NCBI GenBank assembly: GCA_938007935.1
Contig: CALLMD010000004.1
Span: 1-64,000 of the forward strand
DNA from: an uncultured Hellea sp.
Lineage (GTDB): Bacteria > Pseudomonadota > Alphaproteobacteria > Caulobacterales > Maricaulaceae
Reading direction: 5' to 3'
Length of the DNA: 64,000 bases
In this document: in pieces, positions 36,331 to 44,959 of the stretch
Layout of the letters: each line of letters opens with the position of its first letter
How positions within the stretch are numbered: position 1 is the first letter of the stretch
Program-made: the position numbers and the translations under genes
The notes under the pieces: generated by a model
What the model was told of the DNA's origin: nothing
The model's input: the letters and a program-made list of their open reading frames with translations, nothing else
Database searches by the model: none

Positions 36331-37551
36331 TTAAGATAAAAAAGTAGCCGCTTTTTTCACGCCTTCAATCAGGCGGTCAGCTTCATCCAATGTATTGTAA
36401 ATGCCAAAGCTCGCGCGAGCGGTTGAATGTATGCCGCGGCTTGTCATGAGGGGCTGCGTACAATGCTGTCCTGCTCGCACGGCAATACCGTATTTGTCGA
36501 GTATCTGCGCCACATCATGGGAATGCGCGCCTTCAAGATTAAAGGATAGCACAGAGCCTTTATTGGCCGCCTCACCCACAAGCTTGAAACTATTGATAGA
36601 GCGAAGCCCATCCAGCGCATGGTGATAAACCGCCATTTCATGCAAATGCACGTCTTTGGGGTCAAACCCAGTGTACCAATCAATCGCTGCGCCGAGGCCT
36701 ATGGCCTGAAGGATGGGCGGCGTACCCGCTTCAAACTTATGCGGGGCGTCATTATAGGTCACATGATCTTCATAAACGTCTTCGATCATCTCGCCGCCTC
36801 CATTAAAGGGCTGCATATGGGCCAAAATGTCAGATTTGCCATAAAGCGCGCCAATCCCCGTTGGGCCGTAGAGCTTATGGCCTGTCATGCAAAACAGGTC
36901 TGCATCGATATCGACAACATCAATAGGCATGTGAACGGCAGCTTGGGTGCCATCGACAACGAATATCGCGCCCGCCGCATGGGCCCATTCGCCCATTTGT
37001 TTGACCGGGTTCACTGTCCCCAAGACATTAGACATGTGCACGACTGAGACGACTTTGGTCTTAGGTGAGAGCATGGCTTTATAACCGTCCAAATCCAACT
37101 CGCCAACTTTGGTGACGGGAATGAATTTTAGAACCGCCCCATAACGCTCGCGCAGAAAATGCCACGGCACAATATTGGAATGGTGCTCCATCTGGGTAAG
37201 GATGATTTCATCCCCCGCCTTAATCTCACCCGCAAGCCCATAAGCGCAAAGGTTGAGCGCTTCGGAGGCCCCTTTGGTAAAGACAATATTAGACGGCTTA
37301 GGCGCGCCAAGGAAGCTCGCGACTTTCGCCCGCGCGCCTTCATAGGCCTCTGTCGTTTCGTTAGCCATGGTATGAAGACCGCGATGCACATTGGCAAAGC
37401 TATGGCTCATCTGACGGGTCAGCGCGTCAATCACAGCCTGCGGCTTTTGCGCCGAGGCTGCATTATCCAAATAGGCTATAGGCTTACCATTTATCTCTCG
37501 CGAGAGGATCGGGAATTGTGCGCGAATATCGTCGATATTAAAGGCGGTCAT
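36331..37551 (-). CDS. sufS: Cysteine desulfurase SufS
   Basis: PLP enzyme that takes sulfur from cysteine and passes it to the SUF machinery. The 406-residue group II protein has YLDNAASAQKPQAVIDAL near the N-terminus, THRG-type loop VHRGLHTMANETTEAYE, TQMEHHSNIVPW, the Schiff-base Lys in MTGHKLYGPTGIG, and the active Cys in VRAGQHCTQPLM. It follows the 56-residue membrane protein with an ATGA overlap. No SufE is seen in the window. Confidence 0.97.
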   Translation of the reverse strand: MTAFNIDDIRAQFPILSREINGKPIAYLDNAASAQKPQAVIDALTRQMSHSFANVHRGLHTMANETTEAYEGARAKVASFLGAPKPSNIVFTKGASEALNLCAYGLAGEIKAGDEIILTQMEHHSNIVPWHFLRERYGAVLKFIPVTKVGELDLDGYKAMLSPKTKVVSVVHMSNVLGTVNPVKQMGEWAHAAGAIFVVDGTQAAVHMPIDVVDIDADLFCMTGHKLYGPTGIGALYGKSDILAHMQPFNGGGEMIEDVYEDHVTYNDAPHKFEAGTPPILQAIGLGAAIDWYTGFDPKDVHLHEMAVYHHALDGLRSINSFKLVGEAANKGSVLSFNLEGAHSHDVAQILDKYGIAVRAGQHCTQPLMTSRGIHSTARASFGIYNTLDEADRLIEGVKKAATFLS

Positions 37552-37718
37552 CCTATGAACCTTCCATAAAAATAAGCCGCCGCTAAGAGCAGTACAATCA
37601 CAGCCAGACCTTTGGAAATAGCTTGCAGCATAGCGCTTTCTTTGCCTGGTCGCCGAGACAATCTGGACGTCACGAAGAACGCGATAGCCGCCAGTAATGT
37701 GGTTTCCGCCAAGCCCAT
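37548..37718 (-). CDS. 56-residue membrane protein in the SUF operon
   Basis: A small gene that exactly fills the space between sufD and sufS. ATG 37716-37718 overlaps the sufD stop as TAATG, and its TGA overlaps the sufS start as ATGA. The product starts MGLAETTLLAAIAFFVTSRL, has a basic turn SRRPGK, then a second hydrophobic helix (SKGLAVIVLLLAAAYFYG) and ends RFIG. Two short membrane helices joined by a positive loop are predicted. The family was not recognised. The double overlap strongly supports expression with sufD and sufS. Confidence 0.8.
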   Translation of the reverse strand: MGLAETTLLAAIAFFVTSRLSRRPGKESAMLQAISKGLAVIVLLLAAAYFYGRFIG

Positions 37719-38758
37719 TACTTGGTCTCTTTCAACCAGTCTCGAATTTTACGTAGCAAAGAGTCTTTCAGCGTTTCATCCTCCAAGTCATCAAAAACAT
37801 CTGCAACGAAAGCTTCGGTCAGTAAAGCACGGGCCTGGCCCGCTGGAATACCGCGTTGACGCATATAAAACAGAGCGTTTTCATCTAGTTGCCCGATTGT
37901 ATTACCGTGAGCACAGGCCACATCATCGGCGTAAATTTCAAGTTCTGGCTTGGACCTTATCTCGCAATTATCCGATAGCATTAGCGCGTCATGGCGCATC
38001 TCTGCATCTGTATGTTGCGCGGGTTTGCGCACATGGAATTTACCTTGGAACACGCCGCGTGCTTTGTCTGTGACCACGCCTTTCACCGCTTGACGAATGG
38101 TGCAATCAGGCACCGCCAAATCAATATAGCTGGTCATATCGACATGACGTTTTGCGCCTAGCAGATAAGCCCCATTCAGAGCGGCTTCGACCTCTTTGCC
38201 CATGACGGCGACGCGCGTTTCAAGGCGAGATAAATCCCCACCAAAAGACAGCACATATTGGTTTATCTTTGCCCCGCGCCACGCTGTGATGTGCGTGGTC
38301 GCCACTCGCAGGCAGCTTTCAGGATCATCATGGATGATAGCGCGCTCAAGGCTTGCGCCTTCTTTCATATCAATCACCATATCAATATTGACAAATCTGT
38401 TCTCATCGCTTGCATGATGTTCAATCACAGACAAAGACGCGCCTTTACCAAGGATAAGATGAATGCGGATATGACCGCGATTCAGCCCTTCAATGAGAAG
38501 CGGCTCATCGGAGCTAAAGCCATCAGGCACGTTAACTGTCCAAACGGGGCCGCTAAAATGGCTCGTCAGGCGAGACATGGGTGTAGAGGCAATCGCAAGA
38601 TCGCTACTCGCCTCCATAATGGTCAGGCCCTCTGGCAAGGTGAATTTCGGCAAGCCCACATCAGAGAGGCCCCCTTGCTCTTTTGCCGCGGCGCGAACAT
38701 CCGTCCATTTCCACGCCTCATCTCGGCGTGTGGGGAGTGTGTTTAGATCAAGGCTCAT
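37718..38758 (-). CDS. sufD: SUF scaffold subunit SufD
   Basis: SufD pairs with SufB and SufC2 to form the scaffold on which Fe-S clusters are built. The start is placed at ATG 38758 (MSLDLNTLPTRRDEAWKWTD), after GGGGGAGG; nine further codons upstream lack support. The 346-residue product has RRDEAWKWTDV, a beta-helix core and the C-terminal SufBD signature SKPELEIYADDVACAHGNTI then FYMRQRGIPAGQARALL. A REP-like element lies in the 122-base gap after sufC. Confidence 0.95.
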   Translation of the reverse strand: MSLDLNTLPTRRDEAWKWTDVRAAAKEQGGLSDVGLPKFTLPEGLTIMEASSDLAIASTPMSRLTSHFSGPVWTVNVPDGFSSDEPLLIEGLNRGHIRIHLILGKGASLSVIEHHASDENRFVNIDMVIDMKEGASLERAIIHDDPESCLRVATTHITAWRGAKINQYVLSFGGDLSRLETRVAVMGKEVEAALNGAYLLGAKRHVDMTSYIDLAVPDCTIRQAVKGVVTDKARGVFQGKFHVRKPAQHTDAEMRHDALMLSDNCEIRSKPELEIYADDVACAHGNTIGQLDENALFYMRQRGIPAGQARALLTEAFVADVFDDLEDETLKDSLLRKIRDWLKETK

Positions 38759-38778
38759 TGCGCTGCCTCCCCCAATTC

Positions 38779-38872
38779 CGTTCACCCCGTCGCATGACGG
38801 GGTCCATCTCTGAAATTATCATTTGCAGAGATAGCGGGTGATGGGCCCCAATATTTATCGGGGTGAGTGGAT
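38779..38872. repeat. REP-like compound palindrome 2 (sufD/sufC gap)
   Basis: ACCCCGTC-GCAT-GACGGGGT at 38784-38803 forms a hairpin. CATCTCTG and CAGAGAT can pair around it, and CCCC...CGGGG closes the second arm near 38847-38863. The leading motif CGTTCACCCCGT and CGGGGTCCATCTC are shared with the element at 3281-3374. Confidence 0.75.
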
Positions 38873-38880
38873 TTAAATTA

Positions 38881-39627
38881 TTAAGCGGCATATGCGTCAT
38901 AACCTTCGGCTTCGAGGGTCTTGGCGAAATCTGCATCGCCAGAGGCCGCGATTTTACCGCCCGAAAGAACATGCACGCGGTCTGGCACGATGTAATCAAG
39001 TAAGCGCTGATAATGGGTAATGATGAGCATACCGCGGTCAGGCGAGCGGAGCTTATTCACGCCGTCAGCCACAATGCGCAAGGCATCCACATCCAGACCT
39101 GAATCCGTTTCGTCCATGACGATAAAGCGCGGCTCCAGCATCATCATCTGAAAGATTTCCATGCGCTTCTTCTCACCGCCTGAAAACCCAACATTAAGCG
39201 GACGTTTTAGCATTTCTGGCTTCATTTTAAGCTCGCTTGCTAAAGCACGGGCTTTTTTAAGGAACTCAGGAGCACCCATTTCTTCCTCGCCCCGTGCGCG
39301 GCGCTGTGCATTCAATGCGGTTTTAAGAAATGTCATGGTCGGCACACCAGGGATTTCCAACGGATATTGAAAAGACAGGAACATGCCTTTGGCCGCCCGC
39401 TCTTCGGGGTCCATATCGAGCAGGTCTTCACCGTCTAGCGTGACATCACCGCCCGTTACGTCATAGCCATCACGCCCTGTCAGGACATAAGAAAGCGTCG
39501 ATTTACCAGCGCCATTGGGGCCCATAATCGCATGAACTTCCCCCGCAGGGATTTCGAGGGAAAGCGCCTCAAGGATCGTTTTATTGCCATCATCAACAGT
39601 AGCGGAGAGGTTATTTATTTTTAACAT
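38881..39627 (-). CDS. sufC: SUF ATPase SufC
   Basis: ABC-type ATPase of the SufBCD scaffold; soluble, without membrane domain. The 248-residue protein has Walker A GPNGAGKST (about 36-44), the Q-loop FLSFQYPLEIPGV, signature SGGEKKRME, Walker B FIVMDETDSGLDVDAL and the H-loop LIITHYQRLLDYI. All features match the family. It starts one base after the cupin gene. Confidence 0.97.
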   Translation of the reverse strand: MLKINNLSATVDDGNKTILEALSLEIPAGEVHAIMGPNGAGKSTLSYVLTGRDGYDVTGGDVTLDGEDLLDMDPEERAAKGMFLSFQYPLEIPGVPTMTFLKTALNAQRRARGEEEMGAPEFLKKARALASELKMKPEMLKRPLNVGFSGGEKKRMEIFQMMMLEPRFIVMDETDSGLDVDALRIVADGVNKLRSPDRGMLIITHYQRLLDYIVPDRVHVLSGGKIAASGDADFAKTLEAEGYDAYAA

Positions 39628-39628
39628 T

Positions 39629-40000
39629 TTAAATCCATTCCCCTATTGGGGCATCATATTTTGCCGAAACTTCAGCATTTCCATTATTCTTCACGTCTTT
39701 CGGTTCAATCAGAAAGATATGACATTCTTCTTCCGCTCGGGGACGGTGGACTACGCCTTTGGGCACGACGATAGCTTCGCCCTCCCCAACGTGAACGCTT
39801 TCGCCGTCCTGAAAGTCTAAAATAAATGAGCCCTTCCAACAGAAGAACATCTCATCCTCACCCTCATGGGCGTGGAAAGGGTATTCGCCTTTTATCTTGG
39901 CGAGTTTGAATTCTTGTCCGTTCAGCTCAGCAACGATTTTGGGTCGCCAATGTTCACTGAACTTCGAGAATTTCTCGTTTATGTTAAATTTTGTTGTCAT
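39629..40000 (-). CDS. Cupin-domain protein within the SUF operon
   Basis: A 123-residue single-domain cupin. Motif 1 is YPFHAHEGEDEMFFCWKG, with two His and a Glu as metal ligands, and motif 2 is VVPKGVVHRPRAEEE, with the further His. It lacks a signal peptide, so it is cytoplasmic. Substrate unknown. It stands one base before the sufC start and 105 bases after ridA, so it must be transcribed with them; cupins are not part of the standard SUF set. Confidence 0.88.
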   Translation of the reverse strand: MTTKFNINEKFSKFSEHWRPKIVAELNGQEFKLAKIKGEYPFHAHEGEDEMFFCWKGSFILDFQDGESVHVGEGEAIVVPKGVVHRPRAEEECHIFLIEPKDVKNNGNAEVSAKYDAPIGEWI

Positions 40001-40020
40001 AAACTTTCTAATTTCGTCAT

Positions 40021-40093
40021 CCTAGGCCTTGTGCCTAGGGCCTTTCATACAGATTTAACGCCATACTAAAGGTCCTCGGGACAAGCCCGAGGA
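40021..40093. repeat. REP-like palindromes 3 (cupin/ridA gap)
   Basis: CCTAGGC-CTTGT-GCCTAGG at 40021-40039 and TCCTCGGG-ACAAG-CCCGAGGA at 40073-40093 are two perfect hairpins about 33 bases apart, preceded by CGTCAT. This two-hairpin layout matches the other elements, though the stem sequences differ. Confidence 0.7.
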
Positions 40094-40105
40094 ATACGGA
40101 TAATG

Positions 40106-40501
40106 CTATCCCTTATAAGCCGTCACTTCGATTTCAATTTTGCCTGCGGGGTCAACCATTTCCGCGAGCACCATTGTTGCAGCAGGTAGAATGTTGTCGA
40201 AGTGCTTTTTAATAATTGGCAAGACTTCTTTGACATATTTACGGTCAGAAACCGTATATTGAACACGCACCGTATGGCCGAGCTCGAACCCTGCGGCGTC
40301 GAGAGCTTGACGAATATTGGTGAACGTATTCATCGTTTGCTGCGCGGCGCTTTCAGGCAATTCTTGCTTGGTATAATCATAACCCATAGTGCCTGAAACA
40401 AAGCACCAATCGCCCTGCACCACGGCGCGCGACATGGCGTAGTTAAGCTCTCCTTCAGAGAGTTGAATGAATTTACGTTTTGGTTGTGCTTTTTTAGCCA
40501 T
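40106..40501 (-). CDS. RidA/YjgF family protein
   Basis: RidA proteins hydrolyse reactive enamine/imine intermediates formed by PLP enzymes. The start is placed at ATG 40501, 9 bases after AAGGA; an earlier frame opening at 40582 runs into the upstream lipoprotein gene. The 131-residue product has SRAVVQGDWCFVSGTMGYDY, TNIRQALDAAGFELGHTVRV, YVSD-like YTVSDRKYV, LPAATMVLAEMVDPAGKIEIE (first 20 typical). The PxxTxV-type Arg of archetypal RidA is replaced in this subgroup, so activity may differ. Two PLP desulfurases in the same operon make a protective role plausible. Confidence 0.88.
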   Translation of the reverse strand: MAKKAQPKRKFIQLSEGELNYAMSRAVVQGDWCFVSGTMGYDYTKQELPESAAQQTMNTFTNIRQALDAAGFELGHTVRVQYTVSDRKYVKEVLPIIKKHFDNILPAATMVLAEMVDPAGKIEIEVTAYKG

Positions 40502-40530
40502 CGTTTGTTTTCCTTGTAAGATGGTTGAAA

Positions 40531-40995
40531 TTATGGACAGGGCTGTGTTTGCCACTGCGTAGTATTTGGACCGCGTTGGCACTTAATTTTAACGCCGTAA
40601 GCTGCGAGAGTTTGGCTGTCTTTTTTGCCTGCAAAAATCATGAAAAGCTCTTGCGCTTTGACAGAGTCGTCTTTGAGGCCAGAAACAGCATAAACCATCA
40701 CTGACCCATCAGGACGATCAAATGTAGATGTCTTGGTTTGCAAAATAGTTTGACCATCATCGGGCGCAAAATAGAGCCGCATTTTATCAATCGCCGCCCA
40801 ATTGCTTTCGCCAACTTTCAGATCAATAAACTTAGCTAAGCCTTCGGAATAACTCGAAAAATCTATATCTTCCAAGGCAAGTGATTTAGGTGTTTCAGGC
40901 GTAGCTGGCGCGCCGCTAACATCAGATGAGTCAACTGAGGCCTGCCCACATGCGCTCAAGGCCAAAAGGCTAATTATGAAACCAAGTTTTTTCAT
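40531..40995 (-). CDS. Lipoprotein within the SUF operon, unknown
   Basis: A 154-residue lipoprotein: [16 protein letters not shown] with lipidated Cys16 (lipobox L-S-A-C). A Ser/Thr/Pro linker is followed by IDFSSYSEGLAKFIDLKVG, MRLYFAPDDGQTILQTKT, VMVYAVSGLKDDSVKAQELF and a tail with two Cys that could form a disulfide (IKCQRG...QPCP). The family was not recognised. Its ATG overlaps the sufB stop as TAATG (40993-40997), so it is translated with sufB; a periplasmic lipoprotein is unexpected in a cytoplasmic pathway. Confidence 0.8.
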   Translation of the reverse strand: MKKLGFIISLLALSACGQASVDSSDVSGAPATPETPKSLALEDIDFSSYSEGLAKFIDLKVGESNWAAIDKMRLYFAPDDGQTILQTKTSTFDRPDGSVMVYAVSGLKDDSVKAQELFMIFAGKKDSQTLAAYGVKIKCQRGPNTTQWQTQPCP

Positions 40996-42512
40996 TAACC
41001 AACGCTCCCCTCAAGTGAAATCGCGACGAGTTTCTGTGCTTCTACGGCAAATTCCATAGGCAGTTCTTGGAGGACATCACGGCAAAAACCATTGACGAGA
41101 AGCGCCACGGCGTCCTCTTCGGACAAGCCGCGCTGACGACAATAAAAGAGCTGGTCATCAGACAGCTTAGACGTCGTCGCTTCATGCTCAAATTGCGCGG
41201 TCGGTGTATTGCTTTCAATGTAAGGCACGGTATGCGCGCCGCATTGATCACCAATTAAAAGACTATCACACTGGGTGAAATTCCGCGCGCCAACGGCCTT
41301 TTTATGCGCGCTGACAAGGCCGCGATATGTACTATTAGATTTACCCGCGCTAATGCCTTTTGAGATCACACGCGATTTGGTATTTTTACCTAGATGGATC
41401 ATCTTGGTGCCTGTGTCGGCTTGCTGATATCCATTGGTAATGGCAATGGAATAAAACTCACCTTGGGAGTTATCCCCACGCAAGATACAGCTTGGATATT
41501 TCCATGTTACGGCAGAGCCAGTCTCGACCTGCGTCCATGACACTTTGGAGTTATCGCCGCGGCAATCCGCGCGTTTGGTCACGAAATTATAGACCCCGCC
41601 CTTGCCCTCGCTATCACCCGGCCACCAATTTTGTACGGTGGAATATTTCACTTCCGCGTCTTCATGAACAATGATTTCTACAATGGCGGCATGGAGCTGG
41701 TTCTCATCGCGCATCGGGGCGGTACAGCCTTCAAGATAGCTCACATATGAGCCCTTATCAGCGATGATAAGCGTTCGCTCGAATTGCCCTGTGCCTTGGG
41801 CGTTCATACGGAAATAAGTCGAAAGCTCCATCGGGCAGCGCACTCCCGGCGGGATGTAAACAAAGCTGCCATCCGAAAAGACCGCATTATTGAGCGTGGC
41901 GTAATAATTATCCGTTAGCGGTACGACAGAACCCATATATTTACGCACAAGCTCTGGATGCTCATGCACAGCCTCTGAGAAAGAACAGAAAATCACGCCC
42001 TTCTCGGCGAGTTCTTTCTTGAAGGTTGTCACGACAGACACCGAGTCCAGCACAGCATCTACGGCAACCTTTGGCGCGCCTTTAACGCCCGCAAGGACTT
42101 CTTGTTCTTTAAGCGAAATACCTAGCTTATCATAAATCGCAAGGATTTCAGGATCCACCTCGTCCAAAGATTTGGGTTTGTCATCATCCGATTTCGGCGC
42201 GGCGTAATAATAGGCGTCCTGGAAATCTATTTTTGGATAATCTACCATCGCCCATTCAGGTTCTTCAAGGGTGAGCCAGCGACGGTAAGCTTCGAGGCGC
42301 CATTCCAAAAGCCATTCCGGCTCTTCCTTTTTAGCTGAAATAAATCGGACAATATCTTCGTTCAGGCCTTTGGGCGCAAATTCCTGCTCAATATCGCTCT
42401 CAAAGCCATATTTATATTTATCAGCCTCAAGCGAGCGCACACCTTCGACGGTGCTGTCTTCGATGCTGTCTTTTGCAATCTTACTCTGACGAATTTCTGG
42501 GGCTTCACTCAT
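40995..42512 (-). CDS. sufB: SUF scaffold subunit SufB
   Basis: SufB carries the nascent Fe-S cluster with SufC and SufD. The 505-residue protein has [79 protein letters not shown], and the C-terminal [20 protein letters not shown] and [18 protein letters not shown]. The Cys and Glu residues used for sulfur transfer and cluster binding are in these blocks. It overlaps the desulfurase stop as TAATG. Confidence 0.97.
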   Translation of the reverse strand: MSEAPEIRQSKIAKDSIEDSTVEGVRSLEADKYKYGFESDIEQEFAPKGLNEDIVRFISAKKEEPEWLLEWRLEAYRRWLTLEEPEWAMVDYPKIDFQDAYYYAAPKSDDDKPKSLDEVDPEILAIYDKLGISLKEQEVLAGVKGAPKVAVDAVLDSVSVVTTFKKELAEKGVIFCSFSEAVHEHPELVRKYMGSVVPLTDNYYATLNNAVFSDGSFVYIPPGVRCPMELSTYFRMNAQGTGQFERTLIIADKGSYVSYLEGCTAPMRDENQLHAAIVEIIVHEDAEVKYSTVQNWWPGDSEGKGGVYNFVTKRADCRGDNSKVSWTQVETGSAVTWKYPSCILRGDNSQGEFYSIAITNGYQQADTGTKMIHLGKNTKSRVISKGISAGKSNSTYRGLVSAHKKAVGARNFTQCDSLLIGDQCGAHTVPYIESNTPTAQFEHEATTSKLSDDQLFYCRQRGLSEEDAVALLVNGFCRDVLQELPMEFAVEAQKLVAISLEGSVG

Positions 42513-43627
42513 TATGCAGCTTTCCGCTTAACTTTTCTAATCTTGGTCCAAGCAGAGAGAAAATGCTCTACATCGGCCATTGTGCTTGTGTATCCTAAGC
42601 TAATACGTATCGCGCCCTTAGGGGATTTGTCCGACAGCCCCATTGCCTTAATGGCGCGGCTCTCACCGACTTTGCCCGATGAACAGGCCGTTCCCGTGGA
42701 AACCGAAATACCTTCAAGGTCGAGCGCCATCATAGTCGTCATCGCGCTGGCATCCGGCACCGCAAAAAAGCTTGTATTGGGTAGGCGCTCAGCACCTTCT
42801 CCAAAAATTGTCAAATCAGGCTCTAAGGACTTTAGGCCAGCTTCAAGCGCATCACGCAGCTCTTTCGTGTGATTTAAATTACTCATCGCATTTACGGCTG
42901 CACCAAAGCCCGCAATACCTGCAACATTCATTGTGCCAGCGCGGCGGCGGCGCTCTTGCCCGCCTCCGCAAAGCAGCGACTGGCTAGGCGCGTCAGGCGA
43001 CATATAAAGCGCGCCCACCCCTTGCGGCCCGCCAATTTTATGAGCGGACACAGCGAGGTAATCGGCGATATAGGTCATCGGTATCTTACCCAAAGCTTGC
43101 ACAGCATCGACAAGAAGTAAGCCCCCTGCTTCGGAAACAATATCTGCTATCCGTTCAATGGGCTGAATAACGCCTGTTTCGCTGTTGGCGGCGACAACAG
43201 AGACAAAAATACGGCCATCGGCTTCATCCCAATTCTCAAGGCGGTTTTTAAGCCACGCCACATCTGTCACGCCATTTTCATCCAGCGGGATAAATTCATG
43301 CGGACATCCCCATTGCTCGGCCGCGCGGTAAGTCGCGGGATGATCAGCATAGGAAAATAGCATCTTACGACATCCTGCGGTCCAAGCTGAAAAGACGGCT
43401 GTGTTCAGCGCTTCTGTGCCGCAACCCGTAAAGACGATATCCTGTGCACAAACCCCCATCGCCAGGCCAACCGCTTCGCGCGCATCAGAAATCAGCTTAT
43501 TGGCCGCGCGGCCATCCCCATGCTGTGCCGACGGATTTCCGGCTACAGCCATAGCCGCTGTAGAAGCCTCAAGGACTTCGGGACGTATGGGCGACGTTGC
43601 GTTATGATCAAGATAAGTACGAGTCAT
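42512..43627 (-). CDS. IscS/NifS-type cysteine desulfurase
   Basis: A second PLP cysteine desulfurase, group I by its loop. The 371-residue protein has [45 protein letters not shown], the Schiff-base Lys in [12 protein letters not shown], and the active Cys in the long loop [20 protein letters not shown]. It lies between iscR and sufB with ATGA and TAATG overlaps. The order iscR-desulfurase-sufB occurs in other alphaproteobacteria; sufS is encoded separately further down the same operon. Confidence 0.93.
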   Translation of the reverse strand: MTRTYLDHNATSPIRPEVLEASTAAMAVAGNPSAQHGDGRAANKLISDAREAVGLAMGVCAQDIVFTGCGTEALNTAVFSAWTAGCRKMLFSYADHPATYRAAEQWGCPHEFIPLDENGVTDVAWLKNRLENWDEADGRIFVSVVAANSETGVIQPIERIADIVSEAGGLLLVDAVQALGKIPMTYIADYLAVSAHKIGGPQGVGALYMSPDAPSQSLLCGGGQERRRRAGTMNVAGIAGFGAAVNAMSNLNHTKELRDALEAGLKSLEPDLTIFGEGAERLPNTSFFAVPDASAMTTMMALDLEGISVSTGTACSSGKVGESRAIKAMGLSDKSPKGAIRISLGYTSTMADVEHFLSAWTKIRKVKRKAA

Positions 43628-44079
43628 TCCGCCGCCTCCATCTCACCAGAGTTCATCTCAGCTATAGGCAAACGCCCATCAACGACATCTTGAACGGTCA
43701 CAGAGGCCAAGAACTGTTCAATATGGTTTTCTAGCGCGCCCCAGAGGTTATGTGTTAGGCACTTATCCGTTTTTCCCGTACAGGCAATTTTAGCCTCGGG
43801 CGTACAGCCATGGGCTTTGATATCTTCATCCACAGCAAATATGATGCGATCAAGGGTCATCTCTGTGGGAGAAGTCGTTAAAACATAACCGCCATTTGCC
43901 CCGCGCGAGCTTTCAACAAGGCCCGCACGGCGGAGCTTACCAAATAATTGCTCTAAAAAACTCAGAGATATGCCTTGGCGGCGTGAAATATCGGTCAGAG
44001 ACGAGCGTATAGAGGCACCTTGCGCGGCCATATCGGCCACGGCCATCACCGCATAACGTCCTTTTGCCGTTAATTTCAC
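43624..44079 (-). CDS. iscR: Rrf2-family Fe-S regulator IscR
   Basis: Transcription regulator that senses Fe-S status. The 151-residue protein has the winged helix MKLTAKGRYAVMAVADMA and ISRRQGISLSFLEQLFGKL, RGANGGYVLT, and the cluster ligands Cys92, Cys100, Cys107 with His110 (GCTPEAKIACTGKTDKC, LTHNLW). In E. coli IscR these are Cys92, 98, 104 and His107, so the spacing is slightly wider. RirA is an alternative name used for related regulators in rhizobia. First gene of the operon and divergent from an alpha/beta hydrolase, with an IscR-type operator between. Confidence 0.92.
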   Translation of the reverse strand: MKLTAKGRYAVMAVADMAAQGASIRSSLTDISRRQGISLSFLEQLFGKLRRAGLVESSRGANGGYVLTTSPTEMTLDRIIFAVDEDIKAHGCTPEAKIACTGKTDKCLTHNLWGALENHIEQFLASVTVQDVVDGRLPIAEMNSGEMEAAE

Positions 44080-44183
44080 CTCTTACAGTCCTTTCTACGA
44101 AGGTTTTTCTCGCTTTTTGGGTAAAGCCTTGTTAAAGGCCGCCCAAATTCCCAATAGGGATAGCTATTATGTGGGGATGTAAT

Positions 44184-44208
44184 TATCCCGACTAAAATAG
44201 TCAAGATT
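44184..44208. promoter_or_regulatory. IscR type-1-like operator
   Basis: The core GACTA-AAA-TAGTC (44190-44202) with C-CC before and AA-G after fits the E. coli IscR type-1 consensus S-YY-GACTR-WWW-YAGTC-RR-S at every position; only the outermost triplets differ. It lies 105 bases upstream of iscR and 48 bases upstream of the hydrolase start, so it could serve either or both. Confidence 0.7.
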
Positions 44209-44255
44209 AAGTCCGCGCTGAAAAGCTGCGACAAAACAGTATGTAAGGGGCATTT

Positions 44256-44927
44256 ATGCCAGAAGTCATTTTCGCCGGTCCTGAAGGCCGTCTCGAAGGC
44301 CGTTATAGTCCATCAGACGACCCCAACGCACCCTGCGCGCTCATCTTATCTCCGCATCCTAAAGCAGGCGGTCATATGGATCACCGCATCCCTGTGGCGA
44401 TGTTTGAACAATATAAACGTCGAGGTTTTTCTGTCCTTCGATTTAACTTTCGCGGCATTGGCCGCTCTATGGGCACATATGACAATGGGCAAGGCGAGCT
44501 ACAAGATGCCGCCTATGCGCTAGATTATCTCCAGAGCTTTAACCAAAACGCGCCATTTAGCTGGGTCTCTGGCTATAGTTTTGGCGCTTGGATTGGGATG
44601 CAGCTCTTAATGCGCCGCCCCGAAGTGGCTGGCTTCATTTCAATGAGCCTGCCGACTAACACATATGATTTTGCGTTCCTTGCCCCCTGCCCCGCCTCTG
44701 GCCTTGTGACATATGGAAGTGAAGACCCAATTGTGCCCGCGGATGATGTTGATTTGGTTGTTGAGAAAATCCGTGTCCAAAAGGGCCACAAAATTTATAC
44801 GCACCGCATCGAAGGCGCGGATCATTTCTATACTAATCACCTAGAAGAAGCGATGGACGTCATCGAAGACTATCTCGATTCAGCCCTAGACCCACAATAC
44901 AGTCCACCACGCGAACTCCTTGAGTAG
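44256..44927 (+). CDS. Alpha/beta hydrolase
   Basis: A 223-residue serine-hydrolase-fold protein. It has LILSPHPKAGGHMDHRI (oxyanion region), FSVLRFNFRGIGRSMG, the nucleophile elbow SGYSFGAWIGMQ (G-Y-S-F-G), LVTYGSEDPIVP with the acidic residue and EGADHFYTNH with the catalytic His. No signal peptide. Proteins of this type lie near sufB in several alphaproteobacteria. Substrate unknown. Start ATG follows AAGGGG; the IscR-type operator is 48 bases upstream. Confidence 0.85.
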   Translation: MPEVIFAGPEGRLEGRYSPSDDPNAPCALILSPHPKAGGHMDHRIPVAMFEQYKRRGFSVLRFNFRGIGRSMGTYDNGQGELQDAAYALDYLQSFNQNAPFSWVSGYSFGAWIGMQLLMRRPEVAGFISMSLPTNTYDFAFLAPCPASGLVTYGSEDPIVPADDVDLVVEKIRVQKGHKIYTHRIEGADHFYTNHLEEAMDVIEDYLDSALDPQYSPPRELLE

Positions 44928-44959
44928 AGGCTATTATACAAAGCACTAATTAAACTTTT

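Noticed and set aside
37612-38073. A 153-codon plus-strand frame across the sufD end and the small gene.
   Set aside because: It is antisense to sufD and to the doubly overlapped small gene; no ribosome site.
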